64,000 nt of DNA from Klebsiella sp. WP3-W18-ESBL-02 (GCF_014168815.1 NZ_AP021972.1:2046001-2110000), one strand, 5' to 3'. Shown: positions 50,708 through 58,782, counted from the first letter of the stretch. Numbers and translations: made by a program. Notes: generated by a model from the sequence alone, not told the origin.

Positions 50708-51634
50708 ATGTCAAACACCGCTGAAATATTCAAATTTCCCACAAATGCCGAGAATGCAGGAGGTCTTATGGCCGACCTGTCCAACGGGTATACCCGAATC
50801 GCTAACGAGATTCAGAAGCTTAAACCACGTCTGCGCATGTCTGGGCGTGAGTGGCAGTGTCTGGAGGCTGTGATCTGGTTAACCTACGGATGGAATAAAA
50901 AACAGGACCGGGTTACAAACACAGTAATTGCCGGGCTCACAGGCCTTAGCGATTCGCATGTTTCTGATGCAATTCGGGCGCTTTCTGAGCGCGGAATTAT
51001 CTTCAGTCACAAGCAAGGCGTGATGAAGACTGTCGGTATAAATACTGAGCTTTCTGCCTGGATTTTAGACAAACCGAAAACGGGAAAACTCCTCCCGAAA
51101 ACAGGAATATCCTTCCCGAAATCGGGAAAAACCTTCCCGGAAACGGTAGACACCCAAGACTATAACAATAACAATATTAAAAGATCTTCGTCCGAGAATT
51201 CTGACGAATCCCCTGACGACCGTCTGAGTAAGTTTTTATCTGCTCATCCTGACGCCGTGATTTACACCCCGAACTTTACCAAGTGGGGAACGGCGGCAGA
51301 CCAGCAATGCGCTGAATGGCTCGTTGTCCTGGTAGAAAAAGTTAAACCCTTCCTGAAGAAACCCATCATGGCCTCCTGGGCTAACGATGTGCGTCTGATG
51401 CGCGAGCTTGACGGTCACAGCCACCGTGAAATTTGCGAGCTGTTCCTGTGGGCCAGCAAAGATGCGTTCTGGCATTCAAACATCCTCTCTCCGGCAAAGC
51501 TGCGTGCCAAATGGGACACGCTAAGCCTCCAGCGTGATGCTGGCGCTACTCGTGCAACCACCGGCAGCCGCCAGGCTATCGACTTCAACAACACAGACTG
51601 GATTAACGGGGTGCTCGATGAAAACTCTCTCTGA
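50708..51634 (+). CDS. replication protein O (origin binding)
   Basis: A 308-residue lambda O-like initiator. The N-terminal winged-helix region is RIANEIQKLKPRLRMSGREW to LSDSHVSDAIRALSERGIIF, followed by a linker whose codons hold the iterons (51077-51139), and a C-terminal P-binding domain. I start at 50708 (MSNTAEIFKF); the frame opens at 50522 but that part overlaps the previous gene in another frame. The last 17 bases overlap P. Confidence 0.85.
   Translation: MSNTAEIFKFPTNAENAGGLMADLSNGYTRIANEIQKLKPRLRMSGREWQCLEAVIWLTYGWNKKQDRVTNTVIAGLTGLSDSHVSDAIRALSERGIIFSHKQGVMKTVGINTELSAWILDKPKTGKLLPKTGISFPKSGKTFPETVDTQDYNNNNIKRSSSENSDESPDDRLSKFLSAHPDAVIYTPNFTKWGTAADQQCAEWLVVLVEKVKPFLKKPIMASWANDVRLMRELDGHSHREICELFLWASKDAFWHSNILSPAKLRAKWDTLSLQRDAGATRATTGSRQAIDFNNTDWINGVLDENSL
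51077..51190 (+). other. phage replication origin (iterons plus AT-rich segment)
   Basis: Inside gene O, three tandem 21-base repeats (51077-51097, 51098-51118, 51119-51139) share AAA-CGGGAA and CTTCCCG, each an imperfect palindrome, with a partial fourth after them. They encode KTGKLLP, KTGISFP and KSGKTFP. AT-rich sequence with AACAATAACAATATTAAAAG follows at about 51157-51184. This is the lambda ori layout of iterons then unwinding region. Confidence 0.75.
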
Positions 51635-52310
51635 GCAGATGGTCAACTTCGACCGTGAAAACTTTGCGCGCGTGGCCAACGGGATGCCGGAGTTGCAGGA
51701 CACCCAGGCACCGCAGGCAGAGCAGACGGCGGAAATCTTCAACGCACTGTTCAGCGCGCTTCGCGCTGCGTTTCCGGCAAGTGTCCACAGCTTCAACGAC
51801 CAGGACGCATTCAACGAACTGCGCCGCCAGTGGCTGCTGGCTTTCCGCGAGAACGGGATCACCACCATGGAACAGGTAAACGCCGGTCTGCGCGTTGCAC
51901 GGCGTCAGGAGCGCCCGTTCTTACCATCGCCGGGGCAATTCATTGCCTGGTGTCGTGAAGGCCGTAGCGTGCTCGGCATTAGCGCTGCTGACGTCATGGC
52001 TGAGTACTGGAAGTGGCAGAAGCTGGTTTTCCGTTACACCAGCAGTGAGCAATATCCGTGGAGTAAGCCGGTGCTGTATCACATCTGCCTGGAACTTCGC
52101 CACCGTAGCACCGAAGGCCAGTTGAGCCGTCAGGAGCTGGAGCGCGAAGCCGTCGCCGTTCTGGACACGTGGGAGCGCCGGGTGCAGTCGGGTAAACCAG
52201 TGCCTCCCATCCGCCGCGCGCTGGCCGCACCGAAAGCGGCAACCGGGCCGACACCAGCAGAAATCCTGATGGCGACATACAAACGCAACAAAGACGCGGG
52301 GAGGGCGTGA
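51618..52310 (+). CDS. replication protein P
   Basis: A 230-residue lambda P-like helicase loader that brings host DnaB to the O-bound origin. FNALFSALRAAFPAS, WLLAFRENGITTMEQVNAGL and PFLPSPGQFIAWCREG are typical. I start at 51618 (MKTLSEQMVNF), overlapping the O stop by 17 bases in another frame. Confidence 0.85.
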   Translation: MKTLSEQMVNFDRENFARVANGMPELQDTQAPQAEQTAEIFNALFSALRAAFPASVHSFNDQDAFNELRRQWLLAFRENGITTMEQVNAGLRVARRQERPFLPSPGQFIAWCREGRSVLGISAADVMAEYWKWQKLVFRYTSSEQYPWSKPVLYHICLELRHRSTEGQLSRQELEREAVAVLDTWERRVQSGKPVPPIRRALAAPKAATGPTPAEILMATYKRNKDAGRA

Positions 52311-52312
52311 GC

Positions 52313-52561
52313 ATGACCGAATTCACCAAAAAACATACGCAAAAGGCGATCGCAATCATCGCCGAGTACCTCCAGCACGCCAGCCGGAACGAGCAGCTTC
52401 AGGAAGCTAAAGTTCGACTCGACAAGAAAATCGTTCTGCTTTCCGAGGATGAGCAATGCGATCAGAGCATGCTGATGTCTGCGTTTGTACCAGCAATGAC
52501 CAGCCACAGTCGGGAGAAGTTCTTCGAAGAAATCGCAGTAGCACTGGAGGCTGCCCAATGA
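52313..52561 (+). CDS. small phage protein after P
   Basis: An 82-residue, largely helical protein (MTEFTKKHTQKAIAIIAEYL). The start at 52313 follows GGGAGGGCGTGAGC; a GTG six bases upstream is also in frame. It ends in an ATGA overlap with the next gene. I do not recognise the family. Confidence 0.6.
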   Translation: MTEFTKKHTQKAIAIIAEYLQHASRNEQLQEAKVRLDKKIVLLSEDEQCDQSMLMSAFVPAMTSHSREKFFEEIAVALEAAQ

Positions 52562-52902
52562 GCAAATCACTAAACGCACGCAGCATCCGCCGCTGGACCG
52601 TCGAATTTAAAGGCCGCTGTGATTCTAAATACAGCCCGTACTGGCACAAGCGCGACCTGCGCGGATATATACGCGAATGCGCCTTAACGACCGCTTATTG
52701 CATGGTTGAGCGTATGGCAGAGGACAACGCCAAATTTGACTTTGACGGAACGACGATTGGTTGGTCGCCGGAGTTCTCAGCCTGGTACGACGAACGCCGT
52801 GAGAAGTATCTCAAAGAGGCGCGTGACTACCTCAACGAAGAGGCCACCAACGACGAAGTCGATGAAGAGATTCAGAACGAGCTGGAGGCCTGGAATGACT
52901 GA
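52558..52902 (+). CDS. phage protein of unknown function
   Basis: A 114-residue protein with a Trp- and Tyr-rich N-terminal half and a strongly acidic C-terminal helix (EATNDEVDEEIQNELEAW). It is coupled on both sides by ATGA-type overlaps, so it is one of the tightly packed nin-region genes. Function is unknown. Confidence 0.62.
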   Translation: MSKSLNARSIRRWTVEFKGRCDSKYSPYWHKRDLRGYIRECALTTAYCMVERMAEDNAKFDFDGTTIGWSPEFSAWYDERREKYLKEARDYLNEEATNDEVDEEIQNELEAWND

Positions 52903-53410
52903 TATCACCGCACTGATTAGCGTCGAAAAAATCGCAACTCAGCACCGTCTATCCAGGCTCATTGCCTACGCTTCTGACGATGAGCTGCGGCAAATGGCAG
53001 TTGAGGTTGAGCAATACACCGATCGGCTGCTAGAGGCGGTATCGCACTACAAGTCGCGCGAGGAACGAGTAACAAAACTGGTTCTGGATAATTCGGTGAG
53101 TTGGGAGGAGTTATTCAAGCAACTTCAGGCTGAAAAGCAGCGCAACGCTGAGCTGGTAGAGGCGCTGGAGGCCAAGGATAAGCAGATTACAGAGCATAAC
53201 TTTGAAAATCGGCTGCTGGCTAATGCTGATCGCGATATCAAAGCATTGCGCCAGCGCATCGCCGAGCTGGAGTCCCGCACTGTGAAGTTGCCACCGCGAG
53301 TTGATAGCTCAAACGTGCCATTCACAGCGCACACGTGGAACTGCTGCCTTGATGCGGTTGAGAAGTGCCTCGCCGCCGCTGGCATCCAGGTTATCGAAGG
53401 AGAAGGATGA
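52895..53410 (+). CDS. coiled-coil phage protein
   Basis: A 171-residue protein with a long central coiled coil (about residues 45-125, LQAEKQRNAELVEALEAKDK) and a short C-terminal domain (HTWNCCLDAVEKCLAAAG). It resembles Ead/Ea22-type early proteins in layout, but the match is weak. Overlaps both neighbours by a few bases. Confidence 0.55.
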   Translation: MTDITALISVEKIATQHRLSRLIAYASDDELRQMAVEVEQYTDRLLEAVSHYKSREERVTKLVLDNSVSWEELFKQLQAEKQRNAELVEALEAKDKQITEHNFENRLLANADRDIKALRQRIAELESRTVKLPPRVDSSNVPFTAHTWNCCLDAVEKCLAAAGIQVIEGEG

Positions 53411-53892
53411 TGAGCGAGGCTTCAATCCTGGACGTGTGCTGCGGTTCCCGCATGTTCTGGTTCAACAAGCGCGATACGCGCGCTGTGTTCGCTGACATTC
53501 GAGCAGAAGAGCACAAGCTGTGCGATGGCCGTCGCCTGGTTATCAGCCCTGACCTGATTGCAGATTTCCGTGCGCTGCCGTTCGCCGGCGATTCATTCCC
53601 GGTTGTCGTGTTTGACCCGCCTCATCTTGAGCGAGTTGGTGAAAACGCTTGGATGGGCAAAAAGTATGGGCGCCTGAACAAAAAAACATGGCGTGCTGAC
53701 ATTCGCGCAGGGTTCAAAGAGGCGTTTCGCGTGCTGCGGCCACACGGCGTGCTCATTTTCAAATGGAACGAAACGCAGATCCCCGTCAGCCAGATTCTGG
53801 CGCTCACTGACGAGAATCCAGTCATTGGCCAGCGCACAGGCAAGAACGGCAAAACCCATTGGATAATTTTCGTTAAAGGCGGTGCAGCATGA
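53407..53892 (+). CDS. SAM-dependent methyltransferase-like phage protein
   Basis: A 161-residue class I methyltransferase-like protein. SILDVCCGSRMFWFNK is motif I, ADIRAEE is motif II, VVVFDPPHLERVG is motif IV (DPPH in place of DPPY), and the RVLRPHGVLIFKW segment is the following strand. DNA amino-methylation is possible by the DPP motif, but no target domain is visible. Two adjacent ATG codons (53407, 53410) follow GGAGAAGG. Common in lambdoid nin regions. Confidence 0.65.
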   Translation: MMSEASILDVCCGSRMFWFNKRDTRAVFADIRAEEHKLCDGRRLVISPDLIADFRALPFAGDSFPVVVFDPPHLERVGENAWMGKKYGRLNKKTWRADIRAGFKEAFRVLRPHGVLIFKWNETQIPVSQILALTDENPVIGQRTGKNGKTHWIIFVKGGAA

Positions 53893-54503
53893 CAACCAAC
53901 TTAACAGATCTGAGCAACCAGTTAGCGCTTGAAATACTGGACGATGAAACGCTGGATGAGCTTATCCAGTTCCGCCGGGGAACGACTGAGTATCACATTA
54001 GCCAGGGAAACAAGGTGCAGGCAATTATGCATAACGCGGTGCTGTCGGCATTGATTGAGCTTCAGGAGCGTCGTAAAGCGGCAGAGCCTGTGGGAGAGGA
54101 TGAACTCGACCATCTCATCTGGGGGCTGGAGCGACACGGAAACCTAAAACACACGCTGGCGGCGCTGAAAGAGCTGCGGGAGTGGCGAAAAACTGCAGGA
54201 GCACCACAAAACCGCAGGAGCTGCGCAAAAGTGCAGGTGTTGCCGCCCGGCATGCAGACCGCGCCAGCGCTTGATTCTTCACCGAAAAATGCCGAGTCGC
54301 CCAGCGGCATGAATGCAGCGCTGGTTAACGATGTCACCAGTGGTAAACGGTTGACCATCACCCTGCCTGATGTCAGTTCGAAAGCATTCTGGAGCGGAAC
54401 TACCGGGCATGAAGTATTCCATCCTGAAACCTATAAGCGCTGGGTGAAGGAAGCGATTGAGCGAGATTGCATTATCGCCGGTGTAGGCGTGAAGGTGAAG
54501 TAA
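53889..54503 (+). CDS. phage protein of unknown function
   Basis: A 204-residue protein with a helical N-terminal half (LQERRKAAEPVGEDELDHLI) and a C-terminal part ending in TYKRWVKEAIERDCII. It overlaps the methyltransferase stop by four bases. No family recognised; likely an early accessory protein. Confidence 0.58.
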   Translation: MTTNLTDLSNQLALEILDDETLDELIQFRRGTTEYHISQGNKVQAIMHNAVLSALIELQERRKAAEPVGEDELDHLIWGLERHGNLKHTLAALKELREWRKTAGAPQNRRSCAKVQVLPPGMQTAPALDSSPKNAESPSGMNAALVNDVTSGKRLTITLPDVSSKAFWSGTTGHEVFHPETYKRWVKEAIERDCIIAGVGVKVK

Positions 54504-54697
54504 TGGACCCATTACTCGAGTACGCCTGTAAGCGCGTCATTGAGCTGGAAGGTCTGCTGCTGGTGGAAGTGCCTGAAACTGTCTGGCCTGCTGAAGTCAG
54601 CATGGTCTTATCTCAGGTTGAAGTCGCCGGGGAACTCCCGGCGCATCATATAAGAATTATGCGGTTAGAGAGAATGCCGCAGCCAGCAATTGGGTGA
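54503..54697 (+). CDS. small phage protein
   Basis: A 64-residue protein (MDPLLEYACKRVIELEGLLL) that starts on the last base of the previous stop. The second half is rich in Val and Pro. It is the last gene before a bidirectional terminator and the cargo zone. Not recognised. Confidence 0.5.
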   Translation: MDPLLEYACKRVIELEGLLLVEVPETVWPAEVSMVLSQVEVAGELPAHHIRIMRLERMPQPAIG

Positions 54698-54743
54698 AAG
54701 TCGATTACTAAAATTGTGATGTCGGATAGATCTTGTAGAAAAG

Positions 54744-54768
54744 AAAACCCGGCTATAAACCGGGTTTT
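54744..54768. terminator. bidirectional terminator at the edge of the cargo zone
   Basis: AAAACCCGG pairs with CCGGGTTTT across a seven-base loop. The A and T runs serve both strands. It separates the plus-strand early operon from the minus-strand protease cargo. Confidence 0.82.
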
Positions 54769-54777
54769 GAGACACCA

Positions 54778-54963
54778 TTAAAGGGAGAACAATTCACGCT
54801 TCAGGTTGCTGTCCATCAGGTTGTTGAACTGGTATGGCTCCAGCTGGCGCTTGATCTCGTTTAGATCTTGTTCTGCTTTTCTTGCCAGATCTTGGCTTTC
54901 CTGGATCTGGTTTTCCAACATTCTGTTGAGTATTTCCATCTCCGGCTGCAGACTCTTTGGCAT
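54778..54963 (-). CDS. small coiled-coil protein overlapping the protease gene
   Basis: A 61-residue protein (MPKSLQPEMEILNRMLENQI start) that is an almost continuous helix with heptad-like leucines. GAGGAAG is eight bases before the ATG at 54963. It overlaps the 3' part of the protease frame in a different frame. Either it is a separate partner gene or the true C-terminus of the protease after a frameshift. Confidence 0.5.
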   Translation of the reverse strand: MPKSLQPEMEILNRMLENQIQESQDLARKAEQDLNEIKRQLEPYQFNNLMDSNLKRELFSL

Positions 54964-55789
54964 CGGTATCTTCCTCTTTATCATCAGAATCATGTGTGAA
55001 ATCCACTACTTTGGGTTTTCCATAAGTAGCTATGTCACCGTCATGAATTTTATCGCAAAAAAAGTCGTAAAGCATTTCGGTTAAGTTGCTCGGACTTTCT
55101 ACGCATTTGAATAGCTCTTTTGCCTCTTTACGGTCGATCACAAAACCATGTGAAGGATAAGAAGCAATCAATTTACCTAGCGCGCCTTCTTTGAGAATTT
55201 TTGACTTAGCAGTAAGTCGCTAGCCGTAGGTAAAGGCAATGCTCATTGCTCTTTGGTGTTCACCTAGTTTGATCGGATCAATCTGAGCCGCCATTGGTGA
55301 AACAAGTGCTTCAGTAAGTCTAGTCGCAATATCAGCAGACATCTTGGTACTTATCTGATTCTCGTATCTTATCTTAACGAGATGAGAGTTAAACGCTGAA
55401 ATAGAGCGATCTTTTAACGCATCTAGAGCGGTCATGATGGCTAGCCCTGAGCTCATCTCTCCAATTTCATCATTTTTTTTCAGCTGTATGTCTAATGGGC
55501 CTAACTCTCCCATGTCACCGATAACAATCGTATTAGCGGCTATAGCGATCAATGTTCCAGCACTTTTACATGGTCCAACTACCAATACGATAACTTTTTC
55601 ATAGTTGTGTTGCAGTGCTCTACCTATGCGATATCCAGCGTTTGGATCGCCACCGTAGGTAGCAAGGCACAAGATAACATCTTTCCTCAGACCATGTTTA
55701 GCTTTTCGTTTCTTTATTGCATTGGTGAGATCTTGGTAGCCATCTCGGTGTATGTCACCGGTATAGATATAAACATCATGATGTTCCAT
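54794..55789 (-). pseudogene. SDH/ClpP-fold serine protease gene interrupted by an amber codon
   Basis: From ATG 55789 a 189-residue protein reads the ClpP/crotonase-like fold of SDH proteinases (LCLATYGGDPNAGYRIGRAL, VVGPCKSAGTLIAIAAN with the likely nucleophile Ser, GDMGELGPLDIQL). TAG at 55220-55222 stops it, but the same frame continues open for 141 more codons to 54794 with family-like sequence (KGALGKLI-type residues, ASYPSHGFVIDRKEAKELF). The amber is probably a mutation, or it is suppressed. AGGAAACGTA precedes the start. Confidence 0.68.
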
Positions 55790-56171
55790 TACGTTTCCTT
55801 TTAGTACCTGCAGCGCTTTTCGGCCTCCTTCCTAAAAACAGAGGCATTTACACAAGATATCGGAATCCACTTAAAAATCTTCATGTTTTTTGGTTCATCA
55901 ATATTAATGGATAAATGGATCACTATGTATAAATTCTTATGCATATCTCTATGATTTGACAGCAAGTTGTGACTTCGAAGTAGGTGAGAACTATCAGATA
56001 TCAGCTCGAGCAGTACGAAAAACAGGGCAATAGTTGATGTGCGCAATCTTTTACTATATTTTTTAACCAAAATGGTTGATTTTTTTTCTTGAGTAGGTAT
56101 CTTTATACCATGGAAATTAGGTAACTTGCAGGTTGCAAACCTGCCATCCCCCACAGACTGAGGAATTAACT
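55790..56171. other. AT-rich intergenic region with divergent promoters
   Basis: The 382 bases between the minus-strand protease and the plus-strand XRE gene are AT-rich. They hold TTGATT (56076-56081) and TATCTT (56098-56103), spaced 16 bases, toward the XRE gene, and a palindromic operator. A minus-strand frame (55801-56154) is not convincing as a gene. Confidence 0.45.
56128..56144. promoter_or_regulatory. perfect 17-base palindrome upstream of the XRE gene
   Basis: GCAGGTT-GCA-AACCTGC is a perfect inverted repeat of seven-base arms, 28 bases upstream of the XRE start and just downstream of a likely promoter. It is a probable autoregulatory operator. Confidence 0.6.
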
Positions 56172-56531
56172 ATGGCACTCACTGAATTCGGTAAGGCCGT
56201 CAGAAAAGCGAGGATAGATACTGGCAGCACATTATTGACTATGTCACAGGAGTTAGAAACCACGCCTGCATTCTTGAGTGGTTTAGAGACCGGTAGTAAG
56301 AAGATCCCACAAAAGTGGGTAAAGAAAATTGATTCCTTTTTCAATTCAAAAGGCGTTCAACTTGAAGGTTTAGAGGAACTTGCGGCAGTTGCTAATGAAA
56401 TCGTTCCAATTGATGGACTGTCTCAGCAGCAGCAAATGCTCGTGGCCGGTTTCGCAAAATCCCAATTTACACCGGAGCAACTTAAGAGTTTCGCGGAGCT
56501 GTTGCATAAGATAAACAACAATGAGGTTTAA
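56172..56531 (+). CDS. XRE-family regulator of the ImmA/IrrE pair
   Basis: A 119-residue protein with an N-terminal XRE helix-turn-helix (FGKAVRKARIDTGSTLLTMS, then ETTPAFLSGLETGSKKIP) and a C-terminal helical part. It is followed by an ImmA/IrrE metallopeptidase two bases later. In ICEBs1 and phages such pairs act as repressor and anti-repressor protease; in others as toxin-antitoxin-like modules. I start at 56172 (MALTEF) after GAGGAATTAACT. Confidence 0.8.
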   Translation: MALTEFGKAVRKARIDTGSTLLTMSQELETTPAFLSGLETGSKKIPQKWVKKIDSFFNSKGVQLEGLEELAAVANEIVPIDGLSQQQQMLVAGFAKSQFTPEQLKSFAELLHKINNNEV

Positions 56532-56533
56532 AC

Positions 56534-57010
56534 ATGTATCAGATGAGAGGCAACCGAGTATCTCCTATGCAAGAAGAAGAGATAGCCTTTAAGGCTATAA
56601 ACTTTTGTAATGCATTCGGGATATCAACCACTAAACGCAAACGAAAGCGCTACGACATTCTTTTTGAAAGCCTCTCAACTTACGGGATTACGCTAAGCGT
56701 AATAGAGGATAAACAATGGGAATCATTAACTTACGATCTTACCATTGGTCACTGTGATCCGGCCTCGTTGACCATCACAGTACCAAATAAAATATATGAG
56801 AATGCTTGTTTAGGTGAAGAGCACGCTCTTGCCGTAATTTTCCATGAGCTTGGTCATTTGCTTCTTGGGCATAAGCCAGTACTGCATTTCTCAAATAAAG
56901 AACCAACGCGTGCGGAAGATGCTGAGTGGCAGGCTGATACGTTCGCAGAGATTGTGCTTGAAACAATAGGTGTTCGGACAATCCAAATGTCGTTAGATTT
57001 TTACATGTAA
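56534..57010 (+). CDS. ImmA/IrrE family metallopeptidase
   Basis: A 158-residue zinc peptidase. AVIFHELGHLLLGHK has the HExxH motif (about residues 103-107), and the third ligand is likely Glu in AEWQADTFAE. Its family cleaves a cognate XRE repressor after DNA damage or other signals, so the upstream gene is the probable substrate. The pair is closed by a hairpin terminator. Confidence 0.85.
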   Translation: MYQMRGNRVSPMQEEEIAFKAINFCNAFGISTTKRKRKRYDILFESLSTYGITLSVIEDKQWESLTYDLTIGHCDPASLTITVPNKIYENACLGEEHALAVIFHELGHLLLGHKPVLHFSNKEPTRAEDAEWQADTFAEIVLETIGVRTIQMSLDFYM

Positions 57011-57034
57011 AAAGCCCTGCGCTAACAGGGCTTT
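57011..57034 (+). terminator. terminator after the ImmA/IrrE gene
   Basis: AAAGCCCTG pairs with CAGGGCTTT across a six-base loop, with a short T run. It closes the XRE-ImmA pair. Confidence 0.72.
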
Positions 57035-57177
57035 CGGGGCGGAAAGTGCGCTAACACATTCCGTAGTTTATGGAGATAATCCAGCAACTATACTTGTCTT
57101 TGACGAGCGAAGTGTAGTTGTTCTCTTGGCCAAGTGCAATCTGTATGGATTTACAGGTATGCAGGGAAAACATTGCT

Positions 57178-57327
57178 ATGGCTATGGGTACCTGTCGCAA
57201 ATGTGGAAGTTCTTGCGAGATCATCTTCCGCTACACTGCATGTGTAGATGGAGTTGTGCGTCACGCAAAAAAAGGAAGACCTTTTCCTATTCCGCTTTGT
57301 AACTGCTCTTCTAAAAAAGCAGCGTAA
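57178..57327 (+). CDS. small Cys-rich protein
   Basis: A 49-residue protein (MAMGTCRKCGSSCEIIFRYT) with CxxC and a later CNC, suggesting a zinc knuckle. The frame extends upstream to other ATG codons (57118, 57145), so the start is uncertain. It is followed by a terminator. Not recognised. Confidence 0.45.
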   Translation: MAMGTCRKCGSSCEIIFRYTACVDGVVRHAKKGRPFPIPLCNCSSKKAA

Positions 57328-57341
57328 TCAGAAGTAAAATT

Positions 57342-57370
57342 AAAAAACCCGCTTAGGCGGGTTTTCTTTT
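57342..57370 (+). terminator. terminator
   Basis: AACCCGC pairs with GCGGGTT with a four-base loop, followed by TTCTTTTT. It lies after the small Cys-rich gene. Confidence 0.85.
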
Positions 57371-57390
57371 TGGTAGCGCCAACGTTTGCT

Positions 57391-57450
57391 GAGGCGCTGG
57401 TGAGGGTAAACCTGTCGGAGCTTTGTCAGCAGTGTGAAAAAGTAGCGTAA
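57391..57450 (+). repeat. repeated gene end, copy 1
   Basis: Begins GAGGCGCTGGTGAGGGTAAA and would encode the tail EALVRVNLSEL to a stop at 57448-57450. It is similar to copy 2 over the first 31 bases. No full-length gene precedes it. Confidence 0.55.
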
Positions 57451-57529
57451 CTGCTATTGCGGGGTGATTTAACGCAAAGTGATAAACCTGAGCCATGATA
57501 TTTTCATGGCTCATTTTATTGGGGGATGT

Positions 57530-57937
57530 ATGTCTACTGGCATGATTGTTGTTGCTGTGGTGGTCTTCCTGGCTACACAGTTTTATATGAAGAAACGTTA
57601 TGAAGCTGAAAAGCGAAAGCTGGCACACGACATGATTGTACGCCTGGCGCTTATTGAGGATGAGTCACTCCCGCAGGATACTAGCCATCATGCTTACCGG
57701 GAGGTGATGGGCAATCTTAAAGAGGCTGAAGGAAGAGCCTATATAACTGCTGAAAATCTATACTTCAATAGTCTCTCTGCCGCCGCTTATTACAGACTTC
57801 GTGACCAGATCGAATTGAACGGTAAGTACGAGAAGCTTTTTTCTGCAATCAAGGCTGACATGGTCACCCCGGAGCAACGAGAGCGGTATTGGGCGTTACG
57901 TGAGAAATATCTCGGTGAGGGAAATAACGATGCCTGA
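57530..57937 (+). CDS. single-span membrane protein of the cargo zone
   Basis: A 135-residue protein with one N-terminal membrane helix (residues 5-22, IVVAVVVFLATQFY) and a soluble helical part (YEAEKRKLAHDMIVRLALIE). GGGGGATGT precedes the ATG at 57530. It lies between repeat copies 1 and 2. Not recognised; a cell-envelope or superinfection role is possible. Confidence 0.55.
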   Translation: MSTGMIVVAVVVFLATQFYMKKRYEAEKRKLAHDMIVRLALIEDESLPQDTSHHAYREVMGNLKEAEGRAYITAENLYFNSLSAAAYYRLRDQIELNGKYEKLFSAIKADMVTPEQRERYWALREKYLGEGNNDA

Positions 57938-57979
57938 GTGGAACATCGCAGAACGAGAGGAAGTAACACAGGAGTATCT

Positions 57980-58180
57980 ATGAGCGTTGGAATAACAGAG
58001 CCCAGCAACCCGGATGCTGCGGATTACAAAATTTATGCGCGCCTTGATGTCGGAGAATCGCTGGAAAGCATTATTGCTAACCCACCGACAACTATACATG
58101 GGATAGTTACCAAAGAGAGCAATATCAGGCAAGAGTATGGATTTTGGCGGCGATGGCGAGAAAAGGTCCCAAAGAAATAA
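57980..58180 (+). CDS. small phage protein
   Basis: A 66-residue protein (MSVGITEPSNPDAADYKIYA start) with a basic, Trp-rich end (FWRRWREKVPKK). CAGGAGTATCT precedes the ATG. It ends 31 bases before repeat copy 2. Not recognised. Confidence 0.45.
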   Translation: MSVGITEPSNPDAADYKIYARLDVGESLESIIANPPTTIHGIVTKESNIRQEYGFWRRWREKVPKK

Positions 58181-58211
58181 ACCAACCCTCTCCGGCTGGC
58201 TTTTGTTCGAT

Positions 58212-58284
58212 GAGGCGCTGGTGCGGGCTAATTTGCCGGAGCAGCGCCAGTCGAAACAAATTGCAGCCTGACCTATAATCCCCT
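58212..58284 (+). repeat. repeated gene end, copy 2
   Basis: Begins GAGGCGCTGGTGCGGGCTAA and encodes EALVRANLPEQRQSKQIAA to TGA at 58269-58271. The 39 bases from 58246 match copy 3 at 34 positions. Confidence 0.6.
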
Positions 58285-58305
58285 CCATAACCCGAGGGGA
58301 TTTTT
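58280..58305 (+). terminator. terminator next to repeat copy 2
   Basis: CCCCTC pairs with GAGGGG, followed by ATTTTT. It overlaps the end of copy 2 and precedes the next cargo gene. Confidence 0.7.
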
Positions 58306-58365
58306 GTGTCTGATTGGTGCATTGTTGAAATGCATGCCTTGTATTTTGAATTTTTTGGAGCATAT

Positions 58366-58767
58366 ATGCGTTTTAGCTACGCAACCACTCTCGCATTTGA
58401 GAAGTATGGGGCAGTCTTGGTCCTGTGCGTCGGCATCTTGTTTGGCGCGATAGCTGATAGTTTCAATCCATTTTTCCCCGATTCTCAACTCCTGTACTAC
58501 GGTATCAATCTTGCATCAGTGGTTGTTGGTCTTGGTGTCGGATCTGCTGTCTATCCGTATACAGTATCATGGATGAGAGAGCACACCATTTGGCACTCTG
58601 AGTGGGAGAGAGAACATGGGACCCGTTTACCACCTGCTGAAAAGGTAGCGGCTTTTATTCCTGTTTTGAAGGCACTATGGAATATTTTCAGAGTTTCAGT
58701 GGTGGTGGTGACTATCTTGGGTGTAGCAGGGGTAATTTGCTTTGGGATTTTTAAGGGATTTGCCTGA
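58366..58767 (+). CDS. polytopic small membrane protein of the cargo zone
   Basis: A 133-residue protein with three hydrophobic segments (about residues 15-33, 48-66 and 108-128). GGAG five bases before ATG 58366 decides the start; the frame extends upstream to GTG 58306. It lies between repeat copies 2 and 3. No family recognised. A role in lysogenic conversion or exclusion is an inference from its place and topology. Confidence 0.55.
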   Translation: MRFSYATTLAFEKYGAVLVLCVGILFGAIADSFNPFFPDSQLLYYGINLASVVVGLGVGSAVYPYTVSWMREHTIWHSEWEREHGTRLPPAEKVAAFIPVLKALWNIFRVSVVVVTILGVAGVICFGIFKGFA

Positions 58768-58782
58768 GTTTGTTCTTGCATA

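Noticed and set aside
55801..56154. A 117-codon minus-strand frame between the protease and XRE genes
   Set aside because: Its 5' part covers the XRE operator and ribosome-binding site on the other strand, no family is recognised, and no ribosome-binding site precedes its start. It may be a remnant.
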